From Planotetraspora mira (GTDB lineage Bacteria; Actinomycetota; Actinomycetes; Streptosporangiales; Streptosporangiaceae), in contig NZ_BOOO01000015.1 in assembly GCF_016863275.1 (NCBI RefSeq), positions 248,001 to 312,000 on the forward strand: a stretch of DNA of 64,000 bases, written 5' to 3'. The position numbers and the translations under genes were made by a program. Within the stretch, counting starts at the first letter, position 1; each line of letters opens with the position of its first letter. The notes beneath the pieces were generated by a model. The model did no database searches, had not been told where the DNA came from, and saw nothing but the letters and a program-made list of their open reading frames with translations. Below are positions 36,173 through 45,775 of this stretch, in pieces.

Positions 36173-37417
36173 GTGACCACCTCATCGAAGCTCGCCCCGC
36201 CTGATATGGCTCCGCCCGGGGGAAACGACCTGGCTGGGCAGCTGGCGGGCTTCCTTCGCGAGCACAACGATGAGCTGATCGAGTTCCGGCGCGACGTCCA
36301 CGCCCACCCGGAGATCGCCTTCAGCGAGCACCGCACCACCGAGAAGATCGCTGAGCGTTTGACGGACGCGGGCCTGACGCCCCGGCTGCTGTCGCGCGGC
36401 ACGGGTCTGTGGGTCGACCTCGGTGAGGGCAGCGGGCCGACGGTGGCGCTGCGCGCCGACATCGACGCCCTGCCGATGGAGGACGAGAAGGACGTTCCGT
36501 ACCGGTCGACGAATCCGGAGGCCTGCCACGCGTGCGGGCACGACGTGCACACCGCGGTGGTCCTCGGCGCCGGACTGTTCCTGGCGACGCAGGCGGACGC
36601 CGGCGCCCTTCCCGGCCGCGTGCGCCTGATCTTCCAGCCTGCCGAGGAGGTGGCGGGCGGCGCCCTCGAGGTGATGCGCGACGGCGGCCTCAACGAGGTC
36701 GACCGGATCTTCGCCCTCCACTGCGACCCGAGGATCGACGTCGGGCAGATCGGCCTGCGCACCGGCCCCATCACCGGCTCCTGCGACCACATCCAGATCC
36801 AGGTGTCCGGCCCCGGCGGTCACACCGCCCGCCCGCACCTCACCGTCGACCTGGTCTACGCGCTGAGCAAGATCATCACTGAGCTCCCCGCGGCCCTGTC
36901 CCGCAGAGTCGACCCGCGTTCCAGCCTCAGCCTGGTGTGGGGTCAGATCACCGCCGGCTCGGCCTTCAACACGATCCCCGACGTCGGCACGGCGCAGGGG
37001 ACCATCAGGTCGCTGGACGAGAACGCATGGCACTCGGCGCCCGACCTCGTCAAGGCGCTGCTCGACTCGGTCGCCGGGGCGTACGGCGTGGACGCGGAGC
37101 TGAACTACAAGCGCGGCACGCCCCCCACGGTCAACGAGGCGACGAGCATCCAGATGCTGCACGACGCCATCGACCAGATCCTCGGAGAGGGGGCGGCCGT
37201 CCCCACGCCGCAGAGCCTCGGCGGTGAGGACTTCTCGTGGTACGTCGAGTCGGTGCCGGGTGCTCTGGCCAGGCTCGGCACCAGGTCGCCCGGCGCGATC
37301 GACGAGGTCGACATCCACCGGCCGGAGTTCGACGTCGACGAGCGGGCGATCGGCTACGGCCTGAAGGTGATGGCCGCCACCGCGCTGACCGCCCTGTGGG
37401 GTGGGGAGAGCCGCTGA
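36173..37417 (+). CDS. M20 family amidohydrolase
   Basis: The 414-residue metallopeptidase-like hydrolase has RRDVHAHPEIAF, ALRADIDALPM and the metal site HACGHDVH near residue 120; FQPAEEVAGGALEVM carries the catalytic Glu pair, and GGEDFSWY is the last ligand block. These features match N-acyl amino acid or indole-3-acetyl amino acid hydrolases (IAA-amino acid hydrolase/hippuricase group). The substrate cannot be predicted. The start is GTG at 36173. The upstream 240 bp hold no gene. Confidence 0.9.
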   Translation: MTTSSKLAPPDMAPPGGNDLAGQLAGFLREHNDELIEFRRDVHAHPEIAFSEHRTTEKIAERLTDAGLTPRLLSRGTGLWVDLGEGSGPTVALRADIDALPMEDEKDVPYRSTNPEACHACGHDVHTAVVLGAGLFLATQADAGALPGRVRLIFQPAEEVAGGALEVMRDGGLNEVDRIFALHCDPRIDVGQIGLRTGPITGSCDHIQIQVSGPGGHTARPHLTVDLVYALSKIITELPAALSRRVDPRSSLSLVWGQITAGSAFNTIPDVGTAQGTIRSLDENAWHSAPDLVKALLDSVAGAYGVDAELNYKRGTPPTVNEATSIQMLHDAIDQILGEGAAVPTPQSLGGEDFSWYVESVPGALARLGTRSPGAIDEVDIHRPEFDVDERAIGYGLKVMAATALTALWGGESR

Positions 37418-37427
37418 CGCCGGGCGG

Positions 37428-38687
37428 TCACGACCGGTCGAGGCGCGGGAAGGCGATCTCGTTGAGGAGCAGCCGGATGGCGGCCGCGACGGGGATGGCG
37501 ATCAGTGCGCCGACGATGCCGAGCAGGGTTCCGCCGATGAGGACGGCCAGAACCGTGACGACTCCGGGCACGTTGACCGCCCTCCCCATGATCTTGGGGA
37601 CGATCAGGTAGTCCTCCACGAACCGGTAGGCGATGTAGAAGCCCAGCGTGGCGAGCGCGACCGGGAGGGAGACGAGCAGCGCCACGAGGCAGACGACCAC
37701 TCCGCCGATCGTGGACCCCACCACCGGCACGAGGTCGATGAGGGCGACGAACAGCCCCAGGAGCGCCGGGTAGGGCACCCCGAAGATCACCAGCCAGAGG
37801 AAGGTGGTCACACCGGCGATCACCGAGGTGATCAGGTTGCCCAGCACGTACGCGCCCACCTTCATCAGCACCTCGTTGGTGATGAGGATGGCCCTGGGCC
37901 GGCGGGAGTGCGGGATGCACCGGTAGACGGTGTTGGTGATGCGCGGCAGGTCCGCCAGGAAGTAGATCATCAGCACGCAGACGATGAACAAGGACGCCGC
38001 GGTGCTCAGGACGATGCGGCCGGCGCCCAGCAGGCCGCCCGCCAGGGAGAGCCCGGTCCCGGACGTCGTCAGCGCCGTGATGCGCTTTTCCACCTGGAAG
38101 CGCTGGTTGAGGCTTCCCAGCAGCGAGTGTTTGTCCTGCAGGCTGTGCAGGTAGCCCGGGAGTTGCTTGGCGAACTGGCCGCCCTGGTCGACCAGGGCGG
38201 GGATGGCCAGCGCCAGGAAGCCGCCGGCCAGTCCCAGTGTCGCCAGCACGATGGCGGTCACCGCCGCCCAGCGGGGCAGGCGCCTGTCCACCAGCCATTC
38301 CACCGCCGGGTTGAGGCCGATCGCCAGGAACATCGCGAGCCCGATCAGCACCAGGACGTCGCGGGAGTTGATCACCAGTTGGATCAGGGCGTACGTGACC
38401 GCGACCCCGGCGGCGCCGGCCATCCCGACGAAGAACGGCGAACGGCGGTTGAACGGGCGGCCGAGTCTGCCGAAGGGCCGGTCGTCGTCGGAGACGGCGT
38501 CCGCGGTGACGATCGCCGCCTCCACGGTCCTGTCCTCTGTGGTCCTGTCTTCTGGGGCCCTGGCCGTGGCCGTCCTGTCCTTGACGGTCCTGTCCGTCGC
38601 GGACTGCCCGGGGCCGCTCTCCATGTGCTTCGGGGGAGTGCTGTCGGCCGGATTCGCTCCCCTGCCGGTGGCGTTCTCGTCCGCCAT
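37428..38687 (-). CDS. AI-2E family (UPF0118) membrane transporter
   Basis: The 419-residue protein has about seven transmembrane helices in the AI-2E exporter/PerM superfamily layout, with the conserved LIDLVPVVGSTIGG near residue 310. E. coli TqsA exports autoinducer-2, but most members have other or unknown substrates. The first 75 residues form a hydrophilic, repetitive tail (DRTVKDRT, EDRTTEDRTV) from short DNA repeats. The ATG at 38687 is preceded by GAGGAAG. It converges with the M20 gene, 10 bp apart. Confidence 0.82.
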   Translation of the reverse strand: MADENATGRGANPADSTPPKHMESGPGQSATDRTVKDRTATARAPEDRTTEDRTVEAAIVTADAVSDDDRPFGRLGRPFNRRSPFFVGMAGAAGVAVTYALIQLVINSRDVLVLIGLAMFLAIGLNPAVEWLVDRRLPRWAAVTAIVLATLGLAGGFLALAIPALVDQGGQFAKQLPGYLHSLQDKHSLLGSLNQRFQVEKRITALTTSGTGLSLAGGLLGAGRIVLSTAASLFIVCVLMIYFLADLPRITNTVYRCIPHSRRPRAILITNEVLMKVGAYVLGNLITSVIAGVTTFLWLVIFGVPYPALLGLFVALIDLVPVVGSTIGGVVVCLVALLVSLPVALATLGFYIAYRFVEDYLIVPKIMGRAVNVPGVVTVLAVLIGGTLLGIVGALIAIPVAAAIRLLLNEIAFPRLDRS

Positions 38688-39037
38688 GGCGGCACTTCCT
38701 CTCGTCGACGCCTCGCCTACCCCCAGACGGGCGTTCCACCGGGGACGGGATGGTCGATGCGGTCCGGGTGCGGTCCGGGTGCGGTCCGGATTCCGCGGCG
38801 ACGACCGATGAGAAACGCGAGAATGGCCGATAACGGGCTCATCACGGCCGCCGCCGCCGTACGGCGATGGAAAGCGGCCTCAGGTGAAGAGTGTGACGCC
38901 GGTGGCGTGGCCGGCATGAGGTTGTCCACAAATTCGGAATAAAGTTCACAAAATTGGACAAACATTGTATTGGTCGCTAGTTATCTCTTACCCGACATAA
39001 GCCACATTAGTGGGTCAATGTCAATGAGGGAGGTCTC
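38688..39037. other. Intergenic region upstream of the BMP lipoprotein
   Basis: No gene is visible in this 350-bp stretch. It contains three tandem copies of an 11-bp unit GCGGTCCGGGT at 38759-38791 (last copy diverged) and a strongly AT-rich segment at about 38930-39010 holding the probable promoter for the nucleoside-binding lipoprotein. Confidence 0.55.
38954..38983 (+). promoter_or_regulatory. Probable promoter of the first BMP lipoprotein
   Basis: TTGGAC at 38954-38959 and TAGTTA at 38978-38983 are separated by 18 bases, a housekeeping-sigma arrangement, about 54 bp ahead of the TTG start at 39038. This is the AT-richest part of the region. Confidence 0.5.
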
Positions 39038-40060
39038 TTGCGGTCGATCGCCGTGCTGACGGCCGGAGTGCTGGTCGTGGCCGCCGCCGCGTGCGGTGGC
39101 AAACCGCCCGGCTCCTCCGGTTCGGACGCCACCTCGATGAGGGTGGGGCTGGCGTACGACATCGGCGGTCGCGGGGACCAGTCGTTCAACGACGCCGCCG
39201 CGGCCGGGCTCGACGACGCCAAAAGGAGCTTCGGCCTCCGGACGGTGAAGGAACTGACGGCGACTCCCGGGGAGACGGACGCGCAGAAGGCCGAACGGTT
39301 GCGCGTTCTGGCGGAGGCGGGATACAGCCCGATCATCGCGGTGGGCTACGCCTATTCGGAGCCGATGAAAAAGGTCGCCCCCGATTTCCGTGACACCCGC
39401 TTCGCCATTGTGGACGACACGATGGCCAGGGGGCCGAACATCTCGAATCTGCTGTTCGCCGAGGAGCAGGGCTCGTTCCTGGTGGGCGCGGCCGCCGCGC
39501 TGAAGTCGCGCACGGGGCACGTCGGCTTCGTGGGCGGCGTCGAGTCGCCGCTGGTGAAGAAGTTCCAGTACGGCTTCACCCAGGGGGTCAAGTACATCAG
39601 GCCGGGCTACACCGTCGCGGTGAAGTACCTGACCCAGCCGCCCGACCTCACCGGGTTCAACGACCCGGCCAAGGCCCGGCTGGCCGCCCAGGGCATGTAC
39701 GACGCCGGGGCGGACGTCGTCTACCAGGCCGCGGGCGGATCGGGCGCCGGTGTGTTCGAGGCCGCGAAGGAGCACCAGGCGTGGGCCATCGGCGTCGACT
39801 CGGACCAGGCGATGACGGCCGACCCCGAGGTGCGCGGCAACATCCTGACGTCGATGGTGAAGAAGGTCGACGTGGCCGTCTACGACTACCTCGCGAACAT
39901 CATGGACGGGACGGTGAAGGCGGGTCCGACTGTCTACGATCTGAGGCTGGGCGGTGTGGACTACTCGACCACCGGAGGCCACATCCGGGACATCCAGCCA
40001 CGGCTCGAGGAGCTCAAGCAGGAGATCATCGTCGGCAAGATCAAGGTGCGTGCGGCCTGA
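39038..40060 (+). CDS. BMP family nucleoside-binding lipoprotein (copy 1)
   Basis: The 340-residue protein starts at TTG 39038 behind GAGGGAGG. A signal peptide ends in the lipobox AAAAC. VGLAYDIGGRGDQSFNDAAAAGL opens the periplasmic-binding fold (type 1). Relatives such as PnrA and BmpA bind purine nucleosides. It is about 60-70 percent identical by eye to the next gene, so it arose by duplication. It should deliver nucleosides to the ABC transporter downstream. Confidence 0.88.
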   Translation: MRSIAVLTAGVLVVAAAACGGKPPGSSGSDATSMRVGLAYDIGGRGDQSFNDAAAAGLDDAKRSFGLRTVKELTATPGETDAQKAERLRVLAEAGYSPIIAVGYAYSEPMKKVAPDFRDTRFAIVDDTMARGPNISNLLFAEEQGSFLVGAAAALKSRTGHVGFVGGVESPLVKKFQYGFTQGVKYIRPGYTVAVKYLTQPPDLTGFNDPAKARLAAQGMYDAGADVVYQAAGGSGAGVFEAAKEHQAWAIGVDSDQAMTADPEVRGNILTSMVKKVDVAVYDYLANIMDGTVKAGPTVYDLRLGGVDYSTTGGHIRDIQPRLEELKQEIIVGKIKVRAA

Positions 40061-40226
40061 CCTCCTGGTCACGGGGCGGCGTGAGCTGCATAACGGACCT
40101 ATTGCGGACTTGTGTGCTGGTTTGGTCTATGCAGGTCAAACAACTATCTTCCGTGCAGGGTTGCCGTGCGTTCTGCGTGCGTGCACCGGAAGTTTGACGG
40201 CGCGGACACGGAAGGGGAGTTACACC

Positions 40227-41285
40227 TTGCTCCGCAATCGAGTTAGCAAGATGGCCGCCGCCACTGCAGCGGGGGCCATGCTCATGGCCGCCGCCGCGTG
40301 TGGAGGTAGTGACAGCACGACATCGGCAGCCACCCCCGGCGCCTCGGCGCCTGCCGCCTCCGCGGTCAAGGTGGGTCTCGCATACGACATCGGCGGTCGT
40401 GGGGACGGGTCGTTCAACGACGCCGCCGCCGCCGGCCTGGACAAGGCCGTGACCGAGCTCAAGGTCGAGAAGAAGGAACTGGAGGCGACCCAGGGCGAGA
40501 CCGACGCCCAGAAGGAGGAGCGCCTCCGCCTGCTCGCCTCCGGCGGGTACAACCCCGTCATCGCGGTGGGCTTCGCCTACTCCGCGCCGCTCGGGAAGGT
40601 GGCGAAGGAGTTCCCCGACACCAAGTTCGCCATCGTCGACGACCCGGTCGCGGCCCCGAACATCACCAACCTGCTGTTCGCCGAGGAGCAGGGCTCGTTC
40701 CTGGTCGGCGCGGCGGCCGCGATCAAGTCGAAGAAGGGCAACATCGGCTTCGTCGGCGGCGTCGACGTCCCGCTGATCCACAAGTTCGAGGCGGGCTACG
40801 AGGCCGGCGCCAAGGCGGTCAAGCCGGACATCAAGATCCAGTCGAAGTACCTGACCCAGCCCCCGGACTTCGGCGGCTTCGGTGACCCGGCCAAGGGCAA
40901 GACCGCGGCCGAGGGCATGTACGACGCCGGTGCCGACATCGTCTACCAGGCGGCGGGCGGCTCGGGCGGCGGTGTCTTCGACGCGGCCAAGGCCGCGGGC
41001 GCCCTCGCGATCGGCGTCGACTCCGACCAGGCCGCCCTCCCGGCCTACAGCGGGGTCAAGGACGTCATCATGACCTCCATGATCAAGAAGGTCGACGTCG
41101 CGGTCTTCGACTTCCTCCAGCACTTCGTGGCCGGTACGGTCAAGGAAGGCCCCGCCGTCTACGACCTCAAGGCCGGCGGTGTCGACTACTCCACGACCGG
41201 TGGCCAGCTCGACGACATCAAGTCGCAGATCGACGAGTTCAAGCAGAAGATCATCAGCGGCGAGATCACGGTTCCCTCTTCCTGA
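40227..41285 (+). CDS. BMP family nucleoside-binding lipoprotein (copy 2)
   Basis: The 352-residue paralogue starts at TTG 40227, 8 bases after GAAGGGGAG; the in-frame ATG at 40251 would cut the signal peptide. The lipobox is AAAAC. The conserved VGLAYDIGGRGDGSFNDAAAAG, LLFAEEQGSFLVGAAAA and VYQAAGGSGGGVFDAAK segments match copy 1 almost residue for residue. The 166-bp gap from copy 1 may hold its own promoter. A hairpin downstream separates it from the ATPase gene. Confidence 0.9.
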   Translation: MLRNRVSKMAAATAAGAMLMAAAACGGSDSTTSAATPGASAPAASAVKVGLAYDIGGRGDGSFNDAAAAGLDKAVTELKVEKKELEATQGETDAQKEERLRLLASGGYNPVIAVGFAYSAPLGKVAKEFPDTKFAIVDDPVAAPNITNLLFAEEQGSFLVGAAAAIKSKKGNIGFVGGVDVPLIHKFEAGYEAGAKAVKPDIKIQSKYLTQPPDFGGFGDPAKGKTAAEGMYDAGADIVYQAAGGSGGGVFDAAKAAGALAIGVDSDQAALPAYSGVKDVIMTSMIKKVDVAVFDFLQHFVAGTVKEGPAVYDLKAGGVDYSTTGGQLDDIKSQIDEFKQKIISGEITVPSS

Positions 41286-41298
41286 CCTGCGCTGTAGC

Positions 41299-41326
41299 GG
41301 GGCCCGCGGGCACAGCCCCGGGCCCC
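41299..41326 (+). terminator. GC hairpin between BMP lipoprotein and ABC ATPase
   Basis: GGGGCCCGCGGG at 41299-41310 pairs with CCCCGGGCCCC at 41316-41326 with one bulge. It has no T-tract. In many ABC operons such a hairpin reduces read-through so the binding protein is made in excess; that role is inference. Confidence 0.55.
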
Positions 41327-41385
41327 TTGGTCTACTGTCACAAAACAATGTCCGTCACCAGGCACTCCGCAAGGAGGAGGCCGCC

Positions 41386-42921
41386 ATTTCCACCGCGACC
41401 GCCACAGAACCTGCTGTAGAGCTTGCCGGGATCACCAAGAGATTCCCCGGAGTCGTCGCGAACCGAGACATCGATCTGCAGGTCGCGAAGGGCCGGATCC
41501 ACGCCATCGTCGGGGAGAACGGCGCAGGCAAGTCCACGCTCATGAAGATCCTCTACGGCATGCAGCGTCCGGACGAGGGTGAGATCAAGGTCGACGGGTC
41601 GCCCGTCACCTTCCACACGCCCGGTGACGCCATCTCCCACGGGATCGGCATGGTCCACCAGCACTTCATGCTGGCCGACAACCTCACCGTGCTCGAGAAC
41701 GTCATCCTCGGCAGCGAGCCCCGCCGAGGCGGCGTCGCGGTCGACTTCCGCGCGGCCCGCAAGAAGATCAAAGAGATCTCCGACGCGTACGGCCTCGCGA
41801 TCGAGCCCGACCTCCCCGTCGAAGAACTCGGAGTCGGCGCCCGGCAGCGCGTGGAGATCCTCAAGGTCCTCTACCGCGGAGCCCGCATCCTCATCCTCGA
41901 CGAGCCGACCGCCGTCCTCGTGCCCCAGGAGGTCGACGAGCTCTTCGACAACCTCCGAGGACTGGTCCGCGAGGGTCTCACGATCCTTTTCATCTCCCAC
42001 AAGCTCGACGAGGTGCTCCGCGTCGCGGACGCGATCACCGTGATCCGGCGCGGCACGACCGTCGCCACGGTCGACCCCAAGGACGTGACCGCCCGGCGGC
42101 TCGCCGAGCTCATGGTCGGCAGTGAGCTCCCCAGTCCGGAGACCCGGGAGTCGACCGTCACCGACGTGGTGGCGCTCGCCGTACGGGACCTGACCGTCCG
42201 GACGGCCGCGGGACGGACGATCGTCGACGGCGCCACGTTCGACATCCGCAAGGGCGAGGTGCTCGGCATCGCGGGTGTCGAGGGCAACGGCCAGGCGGAG
42301 CTCGTCGAAGCGATCATGGGGATGCGTGCCGGATCGACCGGGACCATCACCCTCGCCGGCGAGGACATCAGCCAGTGGTCCACGCTGAAGAGGCGGGAGG
42401 CGGGCATCGGGTACATCCCGGAGGACCGGCACCGGCACGGGCTGCTGCTCGAGTCGCCGCTCTGGGAGAACCGGATCCTCGGTCACCAGACTCGCCGGCC
42501 CAACTCCAAGGGCGTCTGGGTCGATCGCGCCGGCGCACGGGCGGACACCCGCAGAATCGTCGACGCCTACGACGTCCGCACTCCGGGCATCGAGGTGGAC
42601 GCGGCCGCACTGTCCGGCGGCAACCAGCAGAAACTCATCGTGGGCCGGGAGATGAGCGGCGATCCCGTCCTGCTGATCGCCAGCCACCCGACGCGCGGCG
42701 TCGACGTGGGCGCACAGGCGGCGATCTGGGACCACCTCCGGACGGCACGTGCCGCCGGTCTCGCCGTGCTGCTGATCTCGGCCGACCTCGACGAGCTCAT
42801 CGGCCTGTCCGACTCACTCAAGGTGATCCTTCGCGGAAGGATCGTCGCGGACATCGACCCGACCTCCGTGACTCCCGAGCGTCTCGGCTCGGCCATGACG
42901 GGCGCCGGGGAGGGCGCATGA
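41386..42921 (+). CDS. Nucleoside ABC transporter ATP-binding protein (two NBDs), ATT start likely
   Basis: The 511-residue protein has two ATPase domains. The first has Walker A GENGAGKST at about 47 and ILILDEPTAVL. The second has GVEGNGQ in the Walker A position and signature LSGGNQQK. This is the sugar/nucleoside (NupO/YufO) type, where the second site is degenerate. AAGGAGGAGG at 41371-41380 is followed after 5 bases by ATT; no ATG, GTG or TTG is in frame between the preceding gene and the first ATG inside Walker A, so ATT 41386 is the best start. It overlaps the permease by 4 bp. Confidence 0.9.
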   Translation: MSTATATEPAVELAGITKRFPGVVANRDIDLQVAKGRIHAIVGENGAGKSTLMKILYGMQRPDEGEIKVDGSPVTFHTPGDAISHGIGMVHQHFMLADNLTVLENVILGSEPRRGGVAVDFRAARKKIKEISDAYGLAIEPDLPVEELGVGARQRVEILKVLYRGARILILDEPTAVLVPQEVDELFDNLRGLVREGLTILFISHKLDEVLRVADAITVIRRGTTVATVDPKDVTARRLAELMVGSELPSPETRESTVTDVVALAVRDLTVRTAAGRTIVDGATFDIRKGEVLGIAGVEGNGQAELVEAIMGMRAGSTGTITLAGEDISQWSTLKRREAGIGYIPEDRHRHGLLLESPLWENRILGHQTRRPNSKGVWVDRAGARADTRRIVDAYDVRTPGIEVDAAALSGGNQQKLIVGREMSGDPVLLIASHPTRGVDVGAQAAIWDHLRTARAAGLAVLLISADLDELIGLSDSLKVILRGRIVADIDPTSVTPERLGSAMTGAGEGA

Positions 42922-44042
42922 GCACCTTTCTCGACCGGCTACTCGGACGAGTGAAGCTGGGCGGCTGGCTGGCCTTGGTCGCCCCGCTCCTCGCCGTCCT
43001 GTTCGCAGTGGTGATCACCTCTATCGTGCTTCTCGCGACGGGCAAGCCTCCGCTGGAGACGTTCAACGCCCTCGCGCAGTACGGCGCCCAGCCACGGACG
43101 ATGGCCGTGATCGTCAACACGGGCACCGAGTACTACATCTCGGCCCTGGCCGTCGCCATCGGCTTCCGGATGAACCTGTTCAACATCGGTGTGGACGGTC
43201 AGTACCGCCTCGCCGCGGTGGTGGCGGCGGGCGTCGGCGGAGCCGCATTGCTCCCCGGCGTGCTCAACATCATCCTGATCGTCGTGGTCGCGGTGGTCGT
43301 GGGCGCGCTCTGGGCCGCGATCGCGGGCCTGCTGAGAGTGACGCGCGGCGTGAGCGAGGTCATCTCGACGATCATGCTCAACTCCATCGCCACCGGCATC
43401 GGCTCATGGCTGGTGACCAACTACTTCGGTGTGCTCAAGGGCAACGAACTCGCCACGAAGGAGATCCCCCAGGACTCCCGCGTGCCGGGCATGGCGCTCA
43501 TCCCCGGTACCCAGTTGCAGGTCACCGGCTTCGTCGTGGTGGCGATCATTCTCGGCATCGCCTACTACGTCCTGCTGAACCGCACCCGGTTCGGGTTCGA
43601 GCTTCGGGCCACGGGACAGTCGGAGTCGGCGGCGATCGCCAGCGGGATCAGCGTCAAGAAGATGATCGTCGTCACGATGGTCGTCTCCGGCGTGGTCGCG
43701 GGACTGATCGGCATGCCGGAGCTTCTGGGCGCGTCGTACAAGTACAGCACCAACTTCCCCACGGGCCTCGGATTCACCGGCATCGCGATCGCCCTGCTCG
43801 GCCGCAACAACGCGGTGGGCATGGCGATCGGCGCGCTGCTGTGGAGCTTCCTGGACAACTCGTCCGACACGCTCCAGTTGCTCGACATCTCCAAGGAGAT
43901 CGTGGCGATCATGCAGGGAGTGATCGTGCTCTCCGTGATCATCGCGTACGAGCTGGTCCATCGGTACCGCATCGTGGCGGAGCAACGGCGGGTCAGCCGA
44001 GAGCTGGCCACCCCCCAGCAGGCGGAAGGTGCCGCGGCATGA
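42918..44042 (+). CDS. Nucleoside ABC transporter permease 1
   Basis: The 374-residue permease has 8-10 membrane helices of the BPD_transp_2 family. FRMNLFNIGVDGQYRLAAV near residue 85 and FELRATGQSESAAIASGIS near 225 are the conserved coupling segments of NupP/YufP-type nucleoside permeases. The ATG at 42918 overlaps the stop of the ATPase gene (ATGA). It works as a heterodimer with permease 2. Confidence 0.92.
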   Translation: MSTFLDRLLGRVKLGGWLALVAPLLAVLFAVVITSIVLLATGKPPLETFNALAQYGAQPRTMAVIVNTGTEYYISALAVAIGFRMNLFNIGVDGQYRLAAVVAAGVGGAALLPGVLNIILIVVVAVVVGALWAAIAGLLRVTRGVSEVISTIMLNSIATGIGSWLVTNYFGVLKGNELATKEIPQDSRVPGMALIPGTQLQVTGFVVVAIILGIAYYVLLNRTRFGFELRATGQSESAAIASGISVKKMIVVTMVVSGVVAGLIGMPELLGASYKYSTNFPTGLGFTGIAIALLGRNNAVGMAIGALLWSFLDNSSDTLQLLDISKEIVAIMQGVIVLSVIIAYELVHRYRIVAEQRRVSRELATPQQAEGAAA

Positions 44043-44109
44043 GCCAGCGACCCACACAACACTGCCGGCGGCCGGTGAGCGGCGCCGGATCGCTCATCGA
44101 GGAGAGCGC

Positions 44110-45381
44110 ATGAGCGCGACGGACCTCGCCGCGGGCCGTCCCGTGGAGGCACCGCCGAACCGGCGGTTCAAGCTGACCTTCCCGATGTTGCTGCTCGGCG
44201 TCGTGGCCCTCATCGTGCTGCTGTCCATCGCCCGCGTGGTCACGGGGGCGAACGACATCACCTCGGGCGGCACCGTCAGCGCGGCGCTCGGCCTGGCCGT
44301 GCCGATCGGGCTGGCGGCCCTCGGCGGCCTGTGGTCCGAGCGGGCCGGCGTGGTCAACATCGGCCTCGAAGGCATGATGATCCTCGGCACCTGGTTCGGA
44401 GCCTGGGGCGCCCTCCAGTTCGACAACCCCTGGGCCGGGGTCGTCGCGGGCGCGATCGGCGGCGCGCTGGGCGGTGCGATCCACGCCGTCGCGACCGTCA
44501 CCTTCGGCGTGGACCACATCATCTCCGGTGTGGCGATCAACATCGTCGGCGTCGGCTTCACCCAGTACCTGTCCAAGCTCGTCTTCGACGGCATGCCGGG
44601 CGGCGGTGCCAAGCAGTCGCCGCCGGTCCCCCCGATGAGCACGCTGAGCATCCCGGGGATCGGGGATCCGTTGCGGACGCTCGAGGCGAAGCACTGGTTC
44701 GTGCTCTCCGACTTCGCCGGGTTGCTGCGGGGGCTCACGCAGAACGTGTCCGCCTTCACGATCCTGGCGATCCTGCTCGTGCCGCTGACGTACTACGTGT
44801 TGTGGCGCACCGCGTTCGGCCTCCGCGTGCGGTCGGTCGGAGAGCGGCCCGTCGCCGCCGAGTCCCTCGGCGTCAACGTCTACCTGTACAAGTGGATCGC
44901 GGTGCTCTTCTCCGGCGGCCTCGCCGGACTGGGCGGCGCGTTCCTGTCGATCGTGGCCGCGGGTATCTACCGTGATGGGCAGACCGGCGGCCGCGGATAC
45001 ATCGGCCTCGCGGCCATGATCTTCGGCAACTGGCGGCCCGGAGGCCTCGCCGGAGGCGCGGCGCTGTTCGGATACACCGACGCGCTGCAGCTCCGGCAGG
45101 GCGGGACCTCGGTCCACGCGCTGCTGCTCGTCGTCGCGCTGCTGCTCGCCGCCGTGGCGGTCTACCAGCTCGTACGGCAGGGGCGCAACAAGGCGGCGCT
45201 GATCACGGGGATCGGCGCGGTCGTGGTCTACGTGGTGTTCGCGGTGACGGACACGGTGCCCGAGCAGTTCACCTCGTTCACCCCCTACCTGACCACGCTG
45301 CTGGTGTTGTCGCTGGCCTCGCAACGGCTGCGTCCGCCGGCCGCCGACGGCATTCCGTACCGGAGGGGGCAGACGACATGA
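44110..45381 (+). CDS. Nucleoside ABC transporter permease 2
   Basis: The 423-residue permease is homologous to NupQ/YufQ. SERAGVVNIGLEGMMILG near residue 80 and FGLRVRSVGERPVAAESLGV near 237 are the family motifs. I chose ATG 44110 behind GAGGAGAG; the open frame starts earlier without such a site. Two additional C-terminal helices (about 345-400) lengthen it relative to permease 1. Its stop overlaps the cdd start (ATGA). Confidence 0.92.
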   Translation: MSATDLAAGRPVEAPPNRRFKLTFPMLLLGVVALIVLLSIARVVTGANDITSGGTVSAALGLAVPIGLAALGGLWSERAGVVNIGLEGMMILGTWFGAWGALQFDNPWAGVVAGAIGGALGGAIHAVATVTFGVDHIISGVAINIVGVGFTQYLSKLVFDGMPGGGAKQSPPVPPMSTLSIPGIGDPLRTLEAKHWFVLSDFAGLLRGLTQNVSAFTILAILLVPLTYYVLWRTAFGLRVRSVGERPVAAESLGVNVYLYKWIAVLFSGGLAGLGGAFLSIVAAGIYRDGQTGGRGYIGLAAMIFGNWRPGGLAGGAALFGYTDALQLRQGGTSVHALLLVVALLLAAVAVYQLVRQGRNKAALITGIGAVVVYVVFAVTDTVPEQFTSFTPYLTTLLVLSLASQRLRPPAADGIPYRRGQTT

Positions 45382-45767
45382 CCATCGACTGGGAGACACT
45401 CCACGCCGAGGCCAGACAGGCCATGGCGAAGGCGTACGCGCCGTACTCCAAGTTCCCTGTGGGCGCCGCCGCGCTCGTCGACGACGGACGTGTCGTCACC
45501 GGGTGCAACGTCGAGAACGCGTCGTACGGCCTCGGGCTGTGCGCGGAATGCGGGCTCGTCTCGGCGTTGCACGCGACCGGCGGCGGGCGGCTCGTGGCGT
45601 TCACCTGTGTGGACGGCCACGGCGAGCTTTTGATGCCGTGCGGCCGCTGCCGTCAGCTGCTCTTCGAGCACGGCGGACCGGAGTTGCTGGTGGAGACGCC
45701 GGAGGGGCCGTGGCGGCTCGCGGAACTGGTGCCGTTCGCCTTCGGCCCCGACGACCTTTCGCGATAG
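45378..45767 (+). CDS. cdd: Cytidine deaminase
   Basis: The 129-residue homotetrameric deaminase converts cytidine and deoxycytidine to uridine forms. GCNVENASYGLGLCAECG carries the first zinc Cys and catalytic Glu, and MPCGRCRQLL the other two Cys. It overlaps the permease gene by 4 bp, so imported pyrimidine nucleosides go straight into salvage. Confidence 0.95.
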   Translation: MTIDWETLHAEARQAMAKAYAPYSKFPVGAAALVDDGRVVTGCNVENASYGLGLCAECGLVSALHATGGGRLVAFTCVDGHGELLMPCGRCRQLLFEHGGPELLVETPEGPWRLAELVPFAFGPDDLSR

Positions 45768-45775
45768 GGGGAAGC

